Translations under genes and position numbers: made by a program
Shown here: piece after piece, positions 62,130 through 64,000 of the stretch
Numbering within the stretch: the stretch's first letter is position 1
How the letters are laid out: every line of letters begins with the position of its first letter
Notes under the pieces: model-generated
The model's database searches: none
Told to the model about the DNA's origin: nothing
Seen by the model: only the letters and a program-made list of their open reading frames with translations
Origin: an uncultured Hyphomonas sp.
GTDB lineage: Bacteria > Pseudomonadota > Alphaproteobacteria > Caulobacterales > Hyphomonadaceae
NCBI RefSeq assembly: GCF_963675305.1
Contig: NZ_OY776147.1
Location: forward strand, 372,001-436,000
DNA: 64,000 bases
Reading direction: 5' to 3'

Positions 62130-62450
62130 ATGCATTCCCTTCTTGTGGCGATCTACATCTATTTCCTGAGCCCGCTTCTCACGCTGCTCCTGTTCCTGAT
62201 CTTCGCTTATGTCATCATGAGCTGGCTGGTCGCCTTCGGCGTCGTGTCGATGCGCAACCAGACCGTCCGGCAGATCCAGTATGCGCTGGACAGCGTGATG
62301 CTGCCCATGCTGCGCCCGATCCAGCGCTATGTGCCGCCGCTTGGCCAGCTGGACCTCTCGGTCTTCCTGCTGGCGCTGGGCATCATGTTCACCAAGGACT
62401 GGCTGCTGCCCACGATCATCAACATGACGGCGCCTTCTATCGGATACTGA
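62130..62450 (+). CDS. YggT family membrane protein
   Basis: A 106-residue membrane protein with two hydrophobic helical hairpins (about 5-30 and 70-92). The conserved MLPMLRPIQRYVPPLGQLDLSV region is a YggT signature. YggT proteins are of uncertain function, sometimes linked to cell division or turgor. The ATG at 62130 fits length and is followed by DUF167, a common pairing. Confidence 0.9.
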   Translation: MHSLLVAIYIYFLSPLLTLLLFLIFAYVIMSWLVAFGVVSMRNQTVRQIQYALDSVMLPMLRPIQRYVPPLGQLDLSVFLLALGIMFTKDWLLPTIINMTAPSIGY

Positions 62451-62457
62451 GGCCGGA

Positions 62458-62739
62458 TTGCTGCATCGCCTCACCGTCCGCGTTCAGCCCAAGGCCTCGG
62501 CCGACCGGATCGAGGACTGGGCGGAAGACGATGCCGGGCGGAAATTCCTGAAAGTGCGGGTGCGCGCGGTGCCGGAGGACGGCAAGGCGAATAGTGCTGT
62601 CCAGAAACTGGTCGCCAAGTGGCTTGGCCTGCCCAAGTCTGCGGTCAGAGTCGTGACAGGCGGCAAGACTCGGCTAAAAGGCCTCGAAATAGATGGGCCG
62701 CCGGAGCTCGCGGCTCGCTTAAGCGGGGACGACACATGA
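62458..62739 (+). CDS. DUF167 family protein
   Basis: A 93-residue DUF167 (YggU) protein of unknown function. RVQPKASADRIEDW, VRVRAVPEDGKANSAV and VTGGKTRLKGLEIDG are the family blocks. The TTG start follows the YggT stop by 7 bases. Its stop overlaps the folD start in ATGA. The YggT-DUF167 pairing supports a shared but unknown role. Confidence 0.87.
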   Translation: MLHRLTVRVQPKASADRIEDWAEDDAGRKFLKVRVRAVPEDGKANSAVQKLVAKWLGLPKSAVRVVTGGKTRLKGLEIDGPPELAARLSGDDT

Positions 62740-63623
62740 CCGCCATCCGGATCAGTGGAAAAGACATTGCTGCCGACGTGCGGGCCAAAGTGGCTGCCGA
62801 AGTGGCGAAACTGCCTGCAAAGCCCTGCCTGGCGGTGATCCTGGTCGGCGAAGACCCGGCCAGTCAGGTCTATGTCCGCAACAAGGTGAAGCAGACCGAA
62901 GAGGCCGGCATGGTCTCGGTGCACCACCGCCTGCCGGCGACCGCCACGCAGGAAGAGATCGAGAATCTGATTGCCGACCTCAATGCCGATGCCGAAGTCG
63001 ATGGCATCCTGCTGCAGCTGCCGCTGCCGAAGGGCCTCGATCCCGATGCCGCCATTGAGCGGATCGACCCGTCCAAGGATGTCGACGGCCTGACGGAAGT
63101 CTCCGCCGGGCGCCTGTCGCTGGGCAAGCCGGGGCTGCGGTCCTGCACACCGTCCGGCTGTGTGATCCTGGCGAAGCGGGCCCTCGGCGACGACCTCTCC
63201 GGCAAGCATGTCGTGGTGATCGGCCGCTCGATCCTCGTGGGCAAGCCGGCCGCGCTCCTCTTCCTGGCCGAGAACTGCACCGTCACCATCGCCCATTCGC
63301 GCACCAAAGATCTGCCGGCCGTGTGCCGCGAGGCCGACATTCTGGTCCCGGCGGTCGGGCGTCCGCAAATGGTGAAGGGCGACTGGGTGAAGCCCGGCGC
63401 TACGGTCATCGATGTCGGCATCAACCGCATTCCCGCCCCTGAGAAAGGGGAGGGCAAGACCCGCCTCGTCGGTGATGCAGACTTTGACAGCTGCGCCGAC
63501 GTTGCAGGCCATATCACGCCGGTGCCGGGCGGGGTGGGACCGATGACGATTGCCTGCCTGCTGGTGAACACGCTCTATGCCGCCTGCGCCCGGCGCGGCT
63601 GGCAGACACCGGAAATCGGATGA
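62736..63623 (+). CDS. folD: Methylenetetrahydrofolate dehydrogenase/cyclohydrolase
   Basis: A 295-residue FolD, a bifunctional enzyme that interconverts methylene-, methenyl- and formyl-tetrahydrofolate for purine and one-carbon metabolism. The signatures seen are QVYVRNKVKQTEEAG near 50, DGILLQLPLPKGLD near 90, and the NADP motif VIGRSILVGKPAALL near 165-180. GGVGPMTIACLLVNT is near the C-terminus. Its start overlaps DUF167 and its end overlaps the HNH gene. Confidence 0.96.
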   Translation: MTAIRISGKDIAADVRAKVAAEVAKLPAKPCLAVILVGEDPASQVYVRNKVKQTEEAGMVSVHHRLPATATQEEIENLIADLNADAEVDGILLQLPLPKGLDPDAAIERIDPSKDVDGLTEVSAGRLSLGKPGLRSCTPSGCVILAKRALGDDLSGKHVVVIGRSILVGKPAALLFLAENCTVTIAHSRTKDLPAVCREADILVPAVGRPQMVKGDWVKPGATVIDVGINRIPAPEKGEGKTRLVGDADFDSCADVAGHITPVPGGVGPMTIACLLVNTLYAACARRGWQTPEIG

Positions 63624-63895
63624 GCCAGCCCTACGCCCCGACCGAGACGCCGCTGTTCAAGGCCTTGTGGGAAGCCCAGGAAGGGCGCTGCGCCCTGTGC
63701 GGCCAGTCGATGCCCTCCAACCGGTTCGATCTGGCCCATTCCACGCTCTGGAAACACCAGCGCCCGACTTATGACCACATCATCGCCGTTGCCCGCGGCG
63801 GGCCGGATACGGCCGACAACCTGCAGCTGGCGCATGCGCGCTGCAACAAGGTGAAGGGCATGGGCAATGTCCGCCCGCCTCTCCGGAAAGACTAG
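63620..63895 (+). CDS. HNH endonuclease
   Basis: A 91-residue HNH nuclease. A CALC pair and a later CNKVKG give zinc ligands, and the nuclease core reads YDHIIAVARGGPDTADNLQL followed by AHARC. The His and Asn residues are in place. It starts in an ATGA overlap with folD. Small HNH proteins can be restriction-like or repair-like; no partner is seen. Its stop lies in a short tandem repeat at 63888-63911. Confidence 0.85.
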   Translation: MSQPYAPTETPLFKALWEAQEGRCALCGQSMPSNRFDLAHSTLWKHQRPTYDHIIAVARGGPDTADNLQLAHARCNKVKGMGNVRPPLRKD

Positions 63896-63911
63896 GCAGA
63901 AAAGACTAGGC
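63888..63911. repeat. Short tandem repeat AAGACTAGGC x2
   Basis: AAGACTAGGC occurs at 63888-63897 and 63902-63911 at a 14-base period, holding the stop of the HNH gene in the first copy and the stop of the convergent LytTR gene in the second. A local duplication could have created one of these stops. Confidence 0.5.
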
Positions 63912-64000
63912 GAGCCCGGCGTCTTTTGCGGCGGCCTGATAGGTGCGCGAGACCGGCACATCGGTGCCATTCTTCAGGACGAGCACCAGCTTGCCATTGT
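63906..64000 (-). CDS. C-terminal end of a LytTR-type DNA-binding protein (partial)
   Basis: The frame enters from the right edge and encodes NGKLVLVLKNGTDVPVSRTY and then QAAAKDAGLA before the stop. The text LVLKNGTDVPVSRTY is the end of a LytTR domain, where a beta strand carries the residues for DNA contact. The gene is therefore likely a LytTR transcriptional regulator, perhaps of a two-component type; the N-terminal part is outside. Confidence 0.6.
   Translation of the reverse strand, partial: NGKLVLVLKNGTDVPVSRTYQAAAKDAGLA

Overview
The window is a GC-rich, densely packed stretch of bacterial chromosome that looks alphaproteobacterial, most likely Hyphomonadaceae or Caulobacterales. 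The pointers are family types, not a database match: an aa3-type cytochrome oxidase subunit IV, COQ9, DUF2794, DUF1178, DUF1285 and SapC proteins, the roughly 180 kDa NAD-glutamate dehydrogenase, a petABC (cytochrome bc1) operon, and LexA-type operators of the alphaproteobacterial GAAC-N7-GAAC class. It is mostly housekeeping and accessory metabolism. I saw no tRNA, rRNA, transposase, integrase, phage gene or CRISPR array.

Layout. 0-6.3 kb: an Flp-type pilin, a BioC/NDUFAF5-like methyltransferase divergent from comF, glutaredoxin 3, DUF1178, CoxIV, a DksA/TraR-type zinc-finger protein, an ABC-2 export pair and a DUF2834 protein. 6.3-12 kb: rpsU, COQ9, DUF2794, a small unknown gene behind two overlapping LexA operators, a von Willebrand-type lipoprotein and a DUF885 lipoprotein. 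12-21 kb: SapC, a DsbD-like reductase with a periplasmic redoxin, acetyltransferase, MAPEG, a beta-lactamase-fold hydrolase and an EmrAB-type efflux pair. 21-30 kb: a minus-strand operon of MoxR ATPase, small lipoprotein, DUF58, DUF4159 and a large membrane VWA-like protein, followed by an unknown secreted protein. 30-34.3 kb: DUF1285, NUDIX, DUF6111, CCA-adding enzyme, TspO and HemF. 34.5-37.5 kb: petABC. 37.6-43.5 kb: an unknown protein, acetyltransferase, MTA phosphorylase, a KA-rich membrane protein, a HerA-like ATPase and an AI-2E-family permease. 43.8-51.4 kb: the giant NAD-GDH and an M1 aminopeptidase lipoprotein. 51.4-54.4 kb: GST, queG and mtgA with a long C-terminal tail. 55-64 kb: two SDR enzymes, a HAD hydrolase, PhhB, a PhyR-like protein with a degenerate receiver, a VOC protein behind a LexA operator, an MFS permease, YggT, DUF167, folD, an HNH nuclease and the end of a LytTR regulator.

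The observations most worth following are: (1) two SOS-type operators in front of genes that are not classical repair genes (a 122-residue unknown protein and a VOC/glyoxalase protein); (2) a PhyR-like anti-anti-sigma architecture whose receiver has lost its phosphorylation residues; and (3) a MoxR/DUF58/DUF4159 operon interrupted by a compositionally different small lipoprotein gene. Smaller oddities are an insertion in cytochrome b, a proline/acid-rich tail on MtgA, overlapping divergent start codons, and intergenic palindromes. Start codons were chosen by ribosome-binding sites, overlaps and family length, and are inferences.
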